Assembly (NCBI RefSeq): GCF_003255815.1
Contig: NC_037683.1
Span: 82,839,758-82,903,757 of the forward strand
Reading direction: 5' to 3'
DNA from: Theropithecus gelada
Taxonomy: Eukaryota; Chordata; Mammalia; Primates; Cercopithecidae
DNA: 64,000 nucleotides
Positions 48,491 through 60,094 of the stretch are shown here, piece after piece. Every line of letters starts with the position of its first letter. The stretch's first letter is position 1. The notes beneath the pieces are model-generated. The model did no database searches, was not told the DNA's origin, and saw only the letters and a list, made by a program, of their open reading frames with translations. Position numbers and translations under genes: made by a program.

Positions 48491-51400
48491 ATGGCAGGAT
48501 CAAGTTCACACATAACAATATTAACCTTAAATGTAAATGGACTAAATGCTCCAATTAAAAGACACAGACTGGCAAATTGGATAAAGAGTCAAGACCCATC
48601 AGTTTGCTGTATTCAGGAGACCCATCTCACATGCAGAGACATACATAGGCTCAAAATAAAGGGATGGAAGAAGATCCACCAAGCAAATGGAGAACAAAAG
48701 AAAGCAGGGGTTGCAATACTAGTCTCTGATAAAACAGACTTTAAACCATCAAAGATCAAAAGAGACAAAGAAGGCCATTACATAATGGTAAAGGGATCAA
48801 TTCAACAGGAAGAGCTAACTATCCTAAATATATATGCACCCAATACAGGAGCACCCAGATTCATAAAGCAAATCCTTAGAGACTTACAAAGAGACTTAGA
48901 CTCCCATACAATAATAATGGGAGACTTCAACACCCCACTGTCAACATTAGACAGATCAACGAGACAGAAAGTTAACAAGGATATCCAGGAATTGAACTCA
49001 TCTCTGCAGCAAGCAGACCTAATAGACATCTATAGAACTCTCCACCCCAAATCAACAGAATATACATTCTACTCAGCACCACATCACACTTATTCCAAAA
49101 TTGACCACATAATTGGAAGTAAAGCACTCCTCAGAAAATGTACAAGAACAGAAATTATAACAAACTGTCTCTCAGCCCACAGTGCAATCAAACTAGAACT
49201 CAGAACTAAGAAACTCAATCAAAACCGCTCAACTACATGGAAACTGAATAACTTGCTCCTGGATGACTACTGGGTACATAATGAAATGAAGGCAGAAATA
49301 AAGATGTTCTTTGAAACCAATGAGAACAAAGATACAACATACCATAATCTCTGGGACACATTTAAAGCAGTGTGTAGAGGGAAATTTATAGCACTAAATG
49401 CCCACAAGAGAAAGCTAGAAAGATCTAAAATTGACACTCTAACATCACAATTAAAAGAACTAGAGAAGCAAGAGCAAACACATTCAAAAGCTAGCAGAAG
49501 GCAAGAAAGAACTAAGATCAGAGCAGAACTGAAGGAGATAGAGACACAAACAACCCTCCAAAAAAAATCAATGAATCCAGGAGTTGGTTTTTTTGAAAAG
49601 ATCAACAAAATTGATAGACTGCTAGCAAGACTAATAAAGAAGAAAAGAGAGAAGAATCAAATAGATGCAATAAAAAATGATAAAGGGGACAACACCACTG
49701 ACCCCACAGAAATACAAACTACCATCAGAGAATACTATAAACACCTCTACGCAAATAAACTAGAAAATCTAGAAGAAATGGATAATTTCCTGGACACTTA
49801 CACTCTCCCAAGACTAAAACAGGAAGAAGCTGAATTCCTGAATAGACCAATAGCAGGCTCTGAAATTGAGGCAATAATTAATAGCCTACCAACCAAAAAA
49901 AGTCCAGGACCAGATGGATTCACAGCTGAATTCTACCAGAGGTACAAGGAGGAGCTGGTACCATTCCTTCTGAAACTATTCCAATCAATAGAAAAAGAGA
50001 GAATCCTCCCTAACTCATTTTATGAGGCCAACATCATCCTGATACCAAAGCCTGGCAGAGACACACACAAAAAAGAGAATTTTAGACCAATATCCCTGAT
50101 GAACATCGATGCAAAAATCCTCAATAAAATACTGGCAAACCAGATCCAGCAGCACATCAAAAAGCTTATCCACCATGATCAAGTGGGCTTCATCCCTGGG
50201 ATGCAAGGCTGGTTCAACATATGCAAATCAGTAAACGTAATCCAGCATATAAACAGAACCAAAGACAAAAACCACATGATTATCTCAATAGATGCAGAAA
50301 AGGCCTTTGACAAAATTCAACAGCCCTTCATGCTAAAAACGCTCAATAAATTCGGTATTGATGGAACGTATCTCAAAATAATAAGAGCTATTTATGACAA
50401 ACCCACAGCCAATATCATACTGAATGGGCAAAAACTGGAAAAATTCCCTTTGAAAACTGGCACAAGACAGGGATGCCCTCTCTCACCACTCTTATTCAAC
50501 ATAGTGTTGGAAGTTCTGGCTAGGGCAATCAGGCAAGAGAAAGAAATAAAGGGTATTCAGTTAGGAAAAGAAGAAGTCAAATTGTCCCTGTTTGCAGATG
50601 ACATGATTGTATACTTAGAAAACCCCATTGTCTCAGCCCAAAATCTCCTTAAGCTGATAAGCAACTTCAGCAAAGTCTCAGGATACAAAATAAATGTGCA
50701 AAAATCACAAGCATTCTTATACACCAGTAACAGACAAACAGAGCCAAATCATGAATGAACTTCCATTCACAATTGCTTCAAAGAGAATAAAATACCTAGG
50801 AATCCAACTTATAAGGGATGTAAAGGACCTCTTCAAGGAGAACTACAAACCACTGCTCAGTGAAATAAAAGAGGACACAAACAAATGGAAGAACATACCA
50901 TGCTCATGAATAGGAAGAATCAATATCATGAAAATGGCCATACTGCCCAAGGTAATTTATAGATTCAATGCCATCCCCATCAAGCTACCAATGAGTTTCT
51001 TCACAGAATTGGAAAAAACTGCTTTAAAGTTCATATGGAACCAAAAAAGAGCCCGCGTTGCCAAGACAATCCTAAGTCAAAAGAACAAAGCTGGAGGCAT
51101 CACGCTACCTGACTTCAAACTATACTACAAGGCTACAGTAACCAAAACAGCATGGTACTGGTACCAAAACAGAGATATAGACCAATGGAACAGAACAGAG
51201 TCCTCAGAAATAATACCACACATCTACAGCCATCTGATCTTTGACAAACCTGAGAGAAACAAGAAATGGGGAAAGGATTCCCTATTTAATAAATGGTGCT
51301 GGGAAAATTGGCTAGCCATAAGTAGAAAGCTGAAACTGGATCCTTTCCTTACTCCTTATACAAAAATTAATTCAAGATGGATTAGAGACTTAAATGTAAG

Positions 51401-52317
51401 ACCTAATACCATAAAAACCCTAGAAGAAAACCTAGGTAATACCATTCAGGACATAGGCATGGGCAAGGACTTCATGTCTAAAACACCAAAAGCAATGGCA
51501 ACAAAAGCCAAAATTGACAAATGGGATCTAATTAAACTAAAGAGCTTCTGCACAGCAAAAGAAACTACCATCAGAGTGAACAGGCAACCTGCAGAATGGG
51601 AGAAAATTTTTGCAATCTACTCATCTGACAAAGGACTAATATCCAGAACCTACAAAGAACTCAAACAAATCTACAAGAAAAAAACAAACAACCCCATTGA
51701 AAAGTGGGCAAAGGATATGAACAGACATTTTTCAAAAGAAGACATTCATACAGCCAACAGACACATGAAAAAATGCTCATCATCACTGGCCATCAGAGAA
51801 ATGCAAATCAAAACCACAATGAGATACCATCACACCAGTTAGAATGGCAATCATTAAAAAGTCAGGAAACAACAGGTGCTGGAGAGGATATGGAGAAACA
51901 GGAACACTTTTACATTGTTGGTGGGACTGTAATCTAGTTCAACCATTATGGAAAACAGTATGGCGATTCCTCAAGGATCTAGAACTAGAAGTACCATATG
52001 ACCCAGCCATCCCATTACTGGGTATATACCCAAAGGATTGTAAATCATGCTGCTATAAAGACACATGCACATGTATGTTTACTGCGGCACTATTCACAAT
52101 AGCAAAGACTTGGAATCAACCCAAATGTCCATCAGTGACAGACTGGATTAAGAAAATGTGGCACATGTACACCATGGAATACTATGCAGCCACAAAAAAG
52201 GATGAGTTTGTGTCCTTTGTAGGGACATGGATGCAGCTGGAAACCATCATTCTCAGCAAACTATCGCGAGAACAGAAAACCAAACACCGCATGTTCTCAC
52301 TCATAGGTGGGAACTGA
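48491..52317 (+). pseudogene. L1 ORF2 (endonuclease/reverse transcriptase), disrupted
   Basis: The frame opens at 48491 and shows the endonuclease motifs N-V-N-G-L-N, I-Q-E-T-H-L and G-D-F-N-T. It also shows the reverse-transcriptase core F-A-D-D at about 50591-50602. Asp229 of the endonuclease S-D-H motif is Ala (gcc at 49175-49177). The frame shifts near 50740 by loss of 2 bases (cagagcc where L1s have cagagagcc). It then meets a TGA at 50907-50909 where Trp is expected, and shifts again near 51825 by another 2-base loss. It then runs to the normal C-terminal end, including the Cys-rich region. Total length is within 1 base of an intact ORF2. Confidence 0.9.
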
Positions 52318-52372
52318 ACAATGAGATCACTTGGACTCGGGAAGGGGAACATCACACACCAGGGCCTATCAT

Positions 52373-52394
52373 GGGGAGGGGGGAGGGGGGAGGG
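52373..52394 (+). repeat. G-rich tract of the L1 3' UTR
   Basis: Four G runs of 3-7 bases separated by single A residues. This polypurine tract is a standard part of primate L1 3' UTRs and can fold as a G-quadruplex. Confidence 0.8.
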
Positions 52395-52668
52395 ATTGCA
52401 CTGGGAGTTATACCTGATGTAAATGATGAGTTGATGGGTGCTGGCGAGTTGATGGGTGCAGCACACCAACATGGCACAAGTATACATATGTAACAAACCC
52501 GCACGTTATGCACATGTACCCTAGAACTTAAAGTATAATAATAATAATAATAGAAAAAAAAGAAAGATTTAGAATTTAAAATAGCAAGAAAAAAATGGAA
52601 GTAGGCCTAATACCCAGTAAGAAGAATAAATTATTTTGCATTAACATTTTAAATAGTTGTATATAAGC

Positions 52669-52847
52669 AAAAATTAGCTGGGAGTGGTGGCACAAGCCTG
52701 TAATCCCAGCTACTCGAGAGGCTGAGGCACGAGAGTCGCTTGAACCCAGGAGGTGGAGGTTGCAGTGAGCCAAGATTGTGCCACTGCACTCCAGCCTGGA
52801 CCACAGAGTGAGACTCGGTCTCAAAAAAAAAAAAAAAAAACAAAACT
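52669..52847 (+). mobile_element. 5'-truncated AluS
   Basis: Right half only plus A tail, flanked by TGTATATAAG at 52659-52668 and 52848-52857. Confidence 0.85.
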
Positions 52848-52890
52848 GTATATAAGATAGCATAATATATTGCTATTAAAAATGTTTTTA

Positions 52891-53050
52891 GGCCAGGTGT
52901 GGTGGCTCATGCCTGTAATCCAAGCACTTTGGGAGGCCAAGGTGGGTGGATCACTTGAGGTCAGGAGTTTGAGACCAGCCTGGCCAACATGGTGAAACCC
53001 CGTCTCTACTAAAAATACAAAAATTAGCCAGGCGTATTGGCAGATGCCTG
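52891..53050 (+). repeat. Alu fragment lacking its 3' half
   Basis: Left monomer and start of the right monomer, ending abruptly at gcagatgcctg with no A tail. Consistent with a later deletion. Confidence 0.82.
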
Positions 53051-53494
53051 GGAAATACACATGGTCCACACAGTTTAAATGGAAATATATTGAAAGACCA
53101 CAGTGATTCTCTCCGGATATTGAAATTATATGTAAAGATTGACGTTTGGTTCTGACCATGTCTCATGATCTCCACTGTGTCCTCCTCAGAACAAGCCACC
53201 ACCTTCTTTACTCAAAGATTGCTTTTTCCCTTTTTACCACGTTTCTAAATTTTTGTCAATTTTCATGTGAATATGCGTTTGTTTTACAGTCAGAAAAATT
53301 GTTTCTAAATAAAGATAGAAAATTGATTTAAAATAAGGATCTGCCCAATATGATGGAGAACGGTGGCCTGAAGAAGCCGATTTCGAGCAGAGGACTAACT
53401 ACTTTGGAAGCAGGGGGCAGAACTTGCTCTCTAATTGGGTGTGAGAGAGACGCAAGAGTCAAAGTTCAATTCAGCCTCACCTCTTCAGCCCTCC

Positions 53495-54060
53495 TCAGTG
53501 CAGCTGCCCGAGCAGTCCTGTTAAAACAAGTCAGATCACATCCTCCTCTGCTCACTGCCCCCCAGTGGCTCCCATCTTGCTTAGCATAAACACCAGTATC
53601 CTTAGAGTCACTTCATAGCATCAACTTTCCCACCCTTCCTAGGGTTCTCTCTCAGTTCAGGGCCTCTTTCCCTCTCCCTCTCACCCTCCCTCCCTCTGCT
53701 CTCACTTCCTGGAACAGGCCTAGGAGTTCTTGCCTCAGGACCTTTGTACCTGCCGGCCGCCTGCCTGTATTGCCCTCTCAACTCCTTCAAGTCTTGACTC
53801 CAATGTACCCTTTTCAGTGAGGCCTTTTCTGGCCACCCTCTCCAAATAATCCCTCTAGAACTCTTTCTTTTCCCTGCTTATTTTTTTTCTCTTTGCACAA
53901 CTTAATACAACGATCTCTTTTACTTATTTAACTTGATTTTTTTGTTTCCCTCGCTGGAATATAAGTAGCAGGAAAGCAGAGATTTTGTTCAGTGAGGTCT
54001 TCTCAGCTCCCGGCACAGAATTAACCGCAGTCAGATGTTTGCTGACTGACTGAATGACCA
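53495..54060 (+). repeat. LINE2 (L2) 3' region
   Basis: Contains tcctcctctgctcactgccc, tgcctcaggacctttgtacc, caatgtacccttttcagtgaggcc, tttgcacaacttaatac and gctggaatataagtagcagg in L2 order. Confidence 0.65.
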
Positions 54061-54289
54061 TAATCTAAGAACCCAAACATTCTATTTACCACAAAAAGAC
54101 CATCAGATTTACTCATCGCTTAGTGAAAGGCATATATTTGATGGCTAGACTTCTTTCAATAGTAAACTCTCTTGGTACATTTTCACATTATTTCTTGGTT
54201 ACTTTGTTTTCGGGGACAGCATAATTTAGAGACTAGAAATTGCGGGGAGGTGGTGGTAACCAGGGTCTGGTCTCCAGCCGACAGGAGGA

Positions 54290-54800
54290 TGGGGGCCACT
54301 AGGGCCGTCAGATCTCGCTGTGAAGGTGCCGCGCTTGGCTAGATGGTTCCAGCGCGGTTCCCACCTCCTGGGGCGCTGGGGGGCGGCGCTACTCACCGGG
54401 CGCTGGCTGCTCCCGTGGTGGTTTATGGCCTGTGTGGCCTGGACGTTGTCCATGACATTATCATTGTCCAAGACATTCTCCTAGCCGCCGTGGCAGTTCC
54501 GGTTCTGTTGGCAAAGGCGCGGGTCCAAGGGGCGCAGACCGTTTTCCCCTGGGGGCTTCTGGGGATCCAGCGCCCACCGGAGAGGCGGCTGCAGGCTGAC
54601 TCCACGCGCCACTCGGGCGAGCTGTGCTCGTGTCTCCCGGGGCCCTCCCCGCTTCTGGTGCAGGCCGCGAAAAACGCGTCCCAGGCCGGGAAAAACGCGA
54701 CCCCCCAACGGATTGGCTGGGACCTCCAGGATCCCAGCTAGTGGGAGCCGCTGTGCTGGAGGGAACGTTCTGGAACGCGGGGTGGGGTCGGTGGACGCTT
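54290..54800 (-). promoter_or_regulatory. CpG-rich block, candidate minus-strand promoter and first exon
   Basis: CpG and GC content rise sharply here against an AT-rich background. On the minus strand there is a CCAAT box (plus 54712-54716) and a strong donor CCG|GTGAGT, with the intron starting at plus 54396 and the exon edge at 54397. An unspliced transcript start would fall around 54600-54660. No acceptor partner or protein was identified, so this may start a non-coding RNA or be a chance match. Confidence 0.45.
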
Positions 54801-56084
54801 CCCTCTCTGCCTCTGGGCTCTAGCCTGAAGTCTCCTCCCTGCCTAATTAATTTTCGAATGGAAATAACCTGAGGAGTAAAGCAGCCGAAGCGGGCGTCTT
54901 ATTCCACGCCCACCCTCGCCTACTGTAGATCAGCCGAGAGACCACAGCTTTCTCTATTACTAAAGGGAACTGAGGATGGAGGGGGAAGGGGACTGGGAAG
55001 TCCCGGGGGAGGGAATCTAGACCATTCCAGGCCCCAGACTCCTTTCCCGGCAGGGCCGACGTCCTGGCCGACGTTCAATAAGGGGCTTATTGAAATCGTT
55101 GCTGTATTCCCCTGCGGCCCACCAGGTGGCTGTAGCGGGTCACACATTGGGCTGGAGAAGGCCAGGAGAGCCAGGGCCAGAGAAACGCCTCGTCCACCTC
55201 CAAGCAGGGCGAGTCCCAGTAGCCTGTGGGGACACCAGACTAGGACGTGGGCCACCGAGCCTTCTAGAATCATCGTGGCTAACAGCCCTGGAACGATCGA
55301 CACGCGCCTTGCATCCGCAGCTCCCAGCACCGTGGCTGGCACCAAGCAGTGCTCCGAAGCTCCTTTCTTGGAAGGAAGGCTGAAGGGTGAGAATGCAAGA
55401 GAGCAATGAACAGCAGTTTCCAGCTGCCATCACCCAGAGCTCTTCTTTAGTCAAGAGTGAAATAAAATAGAATAAAATGGAACTGAAAAAGGACTTGCTC
55501 CCTTGGGCCCCGCGTCTAACTCTAGCCTACCTTTCCTGTCAAACTGTGGGTTGGCTGTGCTCCCCACGGCCAAATCACCCCTCTCCCTGCCCCCTGCTCC
55601 CAGGTGCAAGCCAGCAGACCAGCAACAACGTGTATGAGCTGCGCCAGCCCCTGGCGCTGCGGGGACCCACAGTGCATTTTGGCTGATGCTTCCTATCTGG
55701 CCTCCAAATCTCACCTAAACCTCTCCTACAGCCCTCATTTGGAATCATACAGGGAGGGAAGTCTGGAAAACAAAGTTCTAGCCTAGTTAACTTGATGGAA
55801 TGCCACCATGCTTGCTTGATGCTTCTGTGCTAGGTGGGGATCTCCTCACCCTGTTGTTCCAGGTTTCGTTGCCTCTGCATGGAAAGCTGTTTTTCAATCC
55901 TGGGACCTGGAAAGCTCCTGTAGCATATTCAAAACCCTGCACAGACCTCACTTGCTCTGAGAAGAACTCCCGGACCTTTCCCCTCCAGGACTAGTTCTGT
56001 ACCTTGTACGCAATGACTGTGTCTACTGCACATGCTAAATACTCAAGGACAGAGTCACTAATGGTTAGAACAACTGAGCCAGGC
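54801..56084. other. Intergenic, GC-moderate unique sequence
   Basis: No gene recognised. Open frames on both strands (up to 141 codons at 54920-55345, minus) have no recognisable similarity. Confidence 0.35.
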
Positions 56085-56205
56085 TGTGCCCATTGCATAG
56101 GTGAAGAACTGGAGGCACAGAGTGGTTGAGTAGCTTGCCAAGATCACACAGTGACAATCGGTAGGAAAGCTGTAATTTGAACCCCGGTCTGTGACTCCTC
56201 TTCTA
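56085..56205 (+). repeat. MIR fragment
   Basis: ggtgaagaactggaggcacagag, gttgagtagcttgccaag and atcacacagtgacaatcgg are the MIR core. Confidence 0.62.
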
Positions 56206-56856
56206 ATTATAACCCACAGTGACTAGAAAGCCAAGGAAGATTTGGCTTCTGCCCATAAGAAACTGCAATTAGCGGAGGGGAAAGAGGTGGTTAAGGTAGT
56301 AAGCAGCTGGTCAGTTGTGCTATGTCTGAGATTGACAATAGGAGCAGAATGTGGCGTGCGCCCCGGAGAAGGGCGTCCAGGGTAGGAATGAGGTTGTGTT
56401 TCCTGCTTCCCACCTCCCACTTCCTGCAGTGGTAGCCTCAGCCTTCCAGGAATGGTTTCTACCCAGCTGGACGAAGGGACTAGGGGGCAGCAGTTATCTA
56501 TGCTGCTTGCCGCGCCACTGTCACAAAGACTCTGGAGCTGGCCTGAGAACTGGGGTCACAGCAGTGCGCTCAGCCTGTCTCCAGGGCCTCTTGCGTCTGG
56601 CGGGTAGGAAGATGAGGTCTGCACTGTTGTCTGTCAGCAGCTGGGATCATACAAAGGAGCATTAGCCTGGGAGCCAGGGAGTGAGGTTCTAGCTGTCCGC
56701 TCATTGTGTAGTCTCCAGCAAGTCCTACCCCTGTTGGGGTCTTTAGTTTCCTTATCTGGAAAACAAGGGGCCTGTGATGGGTGGCCAAGGCTCCTCCTTC
56801 ACTCAATCGCCTGGGAATCTTGGCAGTTATCTGGATTTGGCACTTCTCATGTAATT

Positions 56857-56870
56857 CCACCAGAGGGCGC
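56857..56870 (+). promoter_or_regulatory. Candidate CTCF binding site
   Basis: CCACCAGAGGGCGC matches the CTCF core consensus (CCAsyAGrkGGCrs) at every position, on the plus strand. It sits between the convergent ENTREP1 and putative APBA1 genes. Confidence 0.6.
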
Positions 56871-56993
56871 TAAATCATAGCTCTTACCAACTTGGTTCCT
56901 GAAGCGGGTGTCTAGTGGGGAGGGCTCAGAGGAGGTGGAGTGTGAGTTGACTGTGATAAAGTTGTGTGGAAGCAATTAGCAATTAAGTATATG

Positions 56994-57011
56994 TGAGAGA
57001 GAGAGAGAGAG

Positions 57012-57050
<39 letters not shown>
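56994..57050. repeat. (GA)n(GT)n compound microsatellite
   Basis: About 22 bases of GA followed by about 36 bases of GT. Confidence 0.95.
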
Positions 57051-57055
<5 letters not shown>

Positions 57056-57139
57056 ACCAAAGCTCCTATAACCACCTATATCTCCCACCACCACCCTCTG
57101 CCTTCTGGCTGCATCTTCAGCCACTTGAATTCTCCTTTC

Positions 57140-57300
57140 TTAGCTCCTAGGGCCACCTCCATGCCCTGCCCGAAAGGCCTGGCCTCAGGGCCTTTGTCCT
57201 TGCTGTCCGTTTAGCTTGGAACACACATCCCTAAGGCATCCACAGGGCCCTCCCTCACTTCTTCTTCATGAGGGCTTCCTAACCAACCTACATAAAATAG
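57140..57300 (+). repeat. LINE2 fragment
   Basis: ggcctcagggcctttgtccttgc, agcttggaacacacatcc and tccctcacttcttcttcatgag follow the L2 3' order. Confidence 0.5.
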
Positions 57301-57344
57301 CCACCCCCAAACTCATTCTATGCTTTAGTTAAAAACGTCTTTAA

Positions 57345-57908
57345 AAAACTGTGGTAAAATATACCACAACATAAAAAGTACTATTTTAACTATTAATTTT
57401 AAAAATAAAAATATAGTTGAATGCATATAACATAAATTTTCCCATCTTAGCTATTTTTAAGTGCATAATTCAGTAGTGTAAAGGACATTCACATTGCTGT
57501 GTAATCAGTCTGCAGGGCTCTTTTTTTTCTGGCAAAACTGGAGTTCTGCACCTGTTTAACAATAACTCCTCATTTCCTCCTCCCCTTGGCCCCTGGCAAC
57601 CACTTCTCTACTTTCTGTCTGTAAGAATTTGACTACATTAGGTATCTCATGTAAGTGGAATCATACAATATTTATCTTCTTGTGGCTGGCTTTTTTCACT
57701 TAACATAGTGTCCTTCCAGTAGCGATAAACCCTTATGCTAGCATGTGCCCGAATTTCCTTCCTTTTTAAGGCTGAATGAATAATACCCCACTGTGTGCCT
57801 GTACTATGTCGTGCTGGCCACTCATCGAGGGACACTTGGGCTGCTTCTGTTTTTGGCTGTTGTGAATAATGCTACCATAAATAGGGGTGTACAAATACCT
57901 GTTGGAGC
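57345..57908 (-). repeat. Ancient L1 (L1M) fragment, minus strand
   Basis: Antisense L1M landmarks: aactgtggtaaaatataccac, cctggcaaccacttctc, gtaagtggaatcatacaat and gtgaataatgctaccataaata. Confidence 0.65.
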
Positions 57909-57922
57909 TCCTGATTTCAATT

Positions 57923-58230
57923 ATTGTTATTATTATTTCTTTTTGAGACAAGGTCTCAGTCTGTTGCCCAGCCTGGATTGCAGTGACACAATCTTGACTC
58001 ACTGCAACCTCAACCTCCCAAGGCCTAAGCAATCCTCCCAATTCAGCTTCCTGAGTAGCTGGGACTCCAGACTTGCACCACCACGTCTAGCTAATTTTAT
58101 TTTATTTTTTTGTAGAGACAGCGTTTCGCTATGTTGCCTAGACTGGTCTGGAACTCCTGAGCTCAAATGATCCTCTTGTCTTGGCCTCCCAAAGTGCTGA
58201 GATCACAGGCATGAGCGATCACACCTGGCC
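57923..58230 (-). mobile_element. AluJ inserted in the L1M, minus strand
   Basis: Flanked by cctgatttcaatt (57910-57922) and cctgctttcaatt (58231-58243), diverged target duplications. Confidence 0.85.
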
Positions 58231-58261
58231 CCTGCTTTCAATTCTTTTTCCATTTTATTTT

Positions 58262-58306
58262 ATTTTAGATAGGGTCTCGCTCTGTTGCCCAGGCTGGAGT
58301 GCAGTG
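58262..58306 (-). repeat. Short Alu fragment
   Basis: tagatagggtctcgctctgt through ctggagtgcagtg only. Confidence 0.65.
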
Positions 58307-58455
58307 TCCATGCTTTATTTTGTCTGCAGAGCACTAATTACCATCCAACTGCCCTCCTCCTGCCTGCAACTAGAGATGCAAATGATTTCTATTTGGTAGA
58401 AAGATAACCCTAAAGGTTATAATTGTATTGCCTTAAGGACATTAGCCAGTTTTAT

Positions 58456-58770
58456 TTTATTTTATTTTATTTTTATTTTATTTTTGAGATGGAGTCTCGC
58501 TCTGTCACCCAGGCTGTAGTGCAGTGGTACAGTCTCAGCTCACTGCCACTTCTACCTCCCGGGTTCAAGCGATTCTCATGCCTCAGCCTCCCAAGTAGCT
58601 GGGATTACAGATGCCCACCACTATGCCCGACTAATTTTTGTGTTTTTAGTAGAGGTGGGGTTTCACCACATTGGCCAGGCTGGTTTCAATCTCGTGACCT
58701 CAGATGATCCACCCGCCTCGGCCTCCCAAAGTTCTGGGATTACAGGTGTGAGCCACCATGCCCAGTCGCA
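58456..58770 (-). mobile_element. AluS, minus strand
   Basis: (TTTTA)n-like tail, both monomers, flanked by CCAGTTTTA at about 58446-58454 and 58772-58780. Confidence 0.87.
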
Positions 58771-59204
58771 ACCAGTTTTACTTCTAACCTAGTAATTTTA
58801 TTCTAAGGTTCTTTTAAAATGTCTATAAATACTTAGGTCCTCCAAATGCTTTTTGGACCAGCTTTGCCATCTTACTTGTTTCCTCATTAATGATTAATAA
58901 ATCTCTGATATGTGTTCATTCCGTCTTTGTTATGGGAGTTGTGTTTTTTAACTTTTAAAAAAGTATGCATTAGCATCCAGAAGTTTTTCCCAGGGACTAA
59001 AATCTGCATTTAGATGAAATTCAGTACATCAGTAGTTTAGGACTTCGGGTGTTTGGGGGCGACCCGCACTAAGCCATGTAAGTGCGTGCGGAGCCTCTTG
59101 AGTTGTGGCTCCTGTTGGTGTACCCAGGGGATCGGGAAATTCCAGGAAGCTTATGAGGACCTGGACCTGCTGGGCCCCAGGAACGGCCAGTACTTCCTCA
59201 GCAA

Positions 59205-59340
59205 CCTCTATGTGCCATGCACATTCTGAAAGCTTCCTATGTGTTAGCTTATCCTCACACAGTCTCCCTGAGACAGATACTAGTTTGCAGATGAGGAAAC
59301 AAGCTCAGAGGGTTTAAGGAACTCTGAGGATCAGAGTTTA
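59205..59340 (+). repeat. MIR fragment
   Basis: ctatgtgccatgcacattctg, gcagatgaggaaacaagctcag and aggaactctgaggatcagag follow MIR. Confidence 0.55.
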
Positions 59341-60090
59341 ATCAAAAATTATAGAAGAAAGACCTAAATAAAGTGGTTCTATGTGCATCAAGATGGTTGA
59401 GTGGGTGTTTTTCTCTAGTTCTGCAATTTCATCTAAGATTAAAGCAGAGAGGCGGAAGCTAAGATATAGTCTATGGTAGGAGCAACCTTGCCCATGGGGG
59501 CAGACCCCACCCACACAGGCAGACACCATCCATCAGGGGACTGTGGTCTCCTGTGGGACAGACGCACTTCCAGGGAGCTTGCTGAGAGGTGCCAGTTCAG
59601 ACTAGACCCTTCCACCAGCTGCCTTCCCCGCTTCATCCTGGTGAAGTGAGAGGGGTGTTGTCATTGGCGGGGGATGGGTGCAGAATTCAGGAAAGGAGCT
59701 ACTTTCTCGCCTCTCCACTCTGGGAGGCAAGGGAAGATTGACCTCAAGTCAAGGGAGGTGAACCCCAAGAGCATCACTGTAAAGGCTGGGGGCCCATGCC
59801 CTCCACTTGCCTCTCCACACACTGAACTGGGCATTGGTGACCATCTTATCTACGTGTGGCTGAGGGACCGGACCAGCAGAAGGTGCGGCGCTGTGGGTGG
59901 TGAGAGAGATAATAGAAAGCAGTGGCTCCAGGATGGGCAGGGGAGAGACAACCAGGGGTGTGCCTCCCTTCCTCTGAGGGTGAGGAGGATGGTTGCTGGA
60001 TGCTGCAGGAGCTTGCCGGCTGGGGAGATGGCGGCTGCAGGCGGCTGGGGACACAACAACCTGGGTGGAAGAGGTGTGCACTTTAGAGGC
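59341..60090. other. Intergenic, nothing recognised
   Basis: A plus-strand open frame of 181 codons (59674-60219) has no splice or protein support and runs into a transposon relic. Confidence 0.35.
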
Positions 60091-60094
60091 GTGC

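Larger units (their letters stand above)
46361..52561 (+). mobile_element. Full-length L1 retrotransposon (L1PA/Old World monkey type)
   Basis: The element has a 5' UTR starting with the YY1-site block caagatggccgaatagg, ORF1, a short spacer, ORF2, a 3' UTR with a G-rich tract, and an (AAT)n/A tail. GAAAGATTTAG at 46350-46360 and 52562-52572 is the target duplication. The copy lies in the intergenic region, same strand as ENTREP1. Both reading frames are broken, so it should not be autonomous. Confidence 0.93.
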
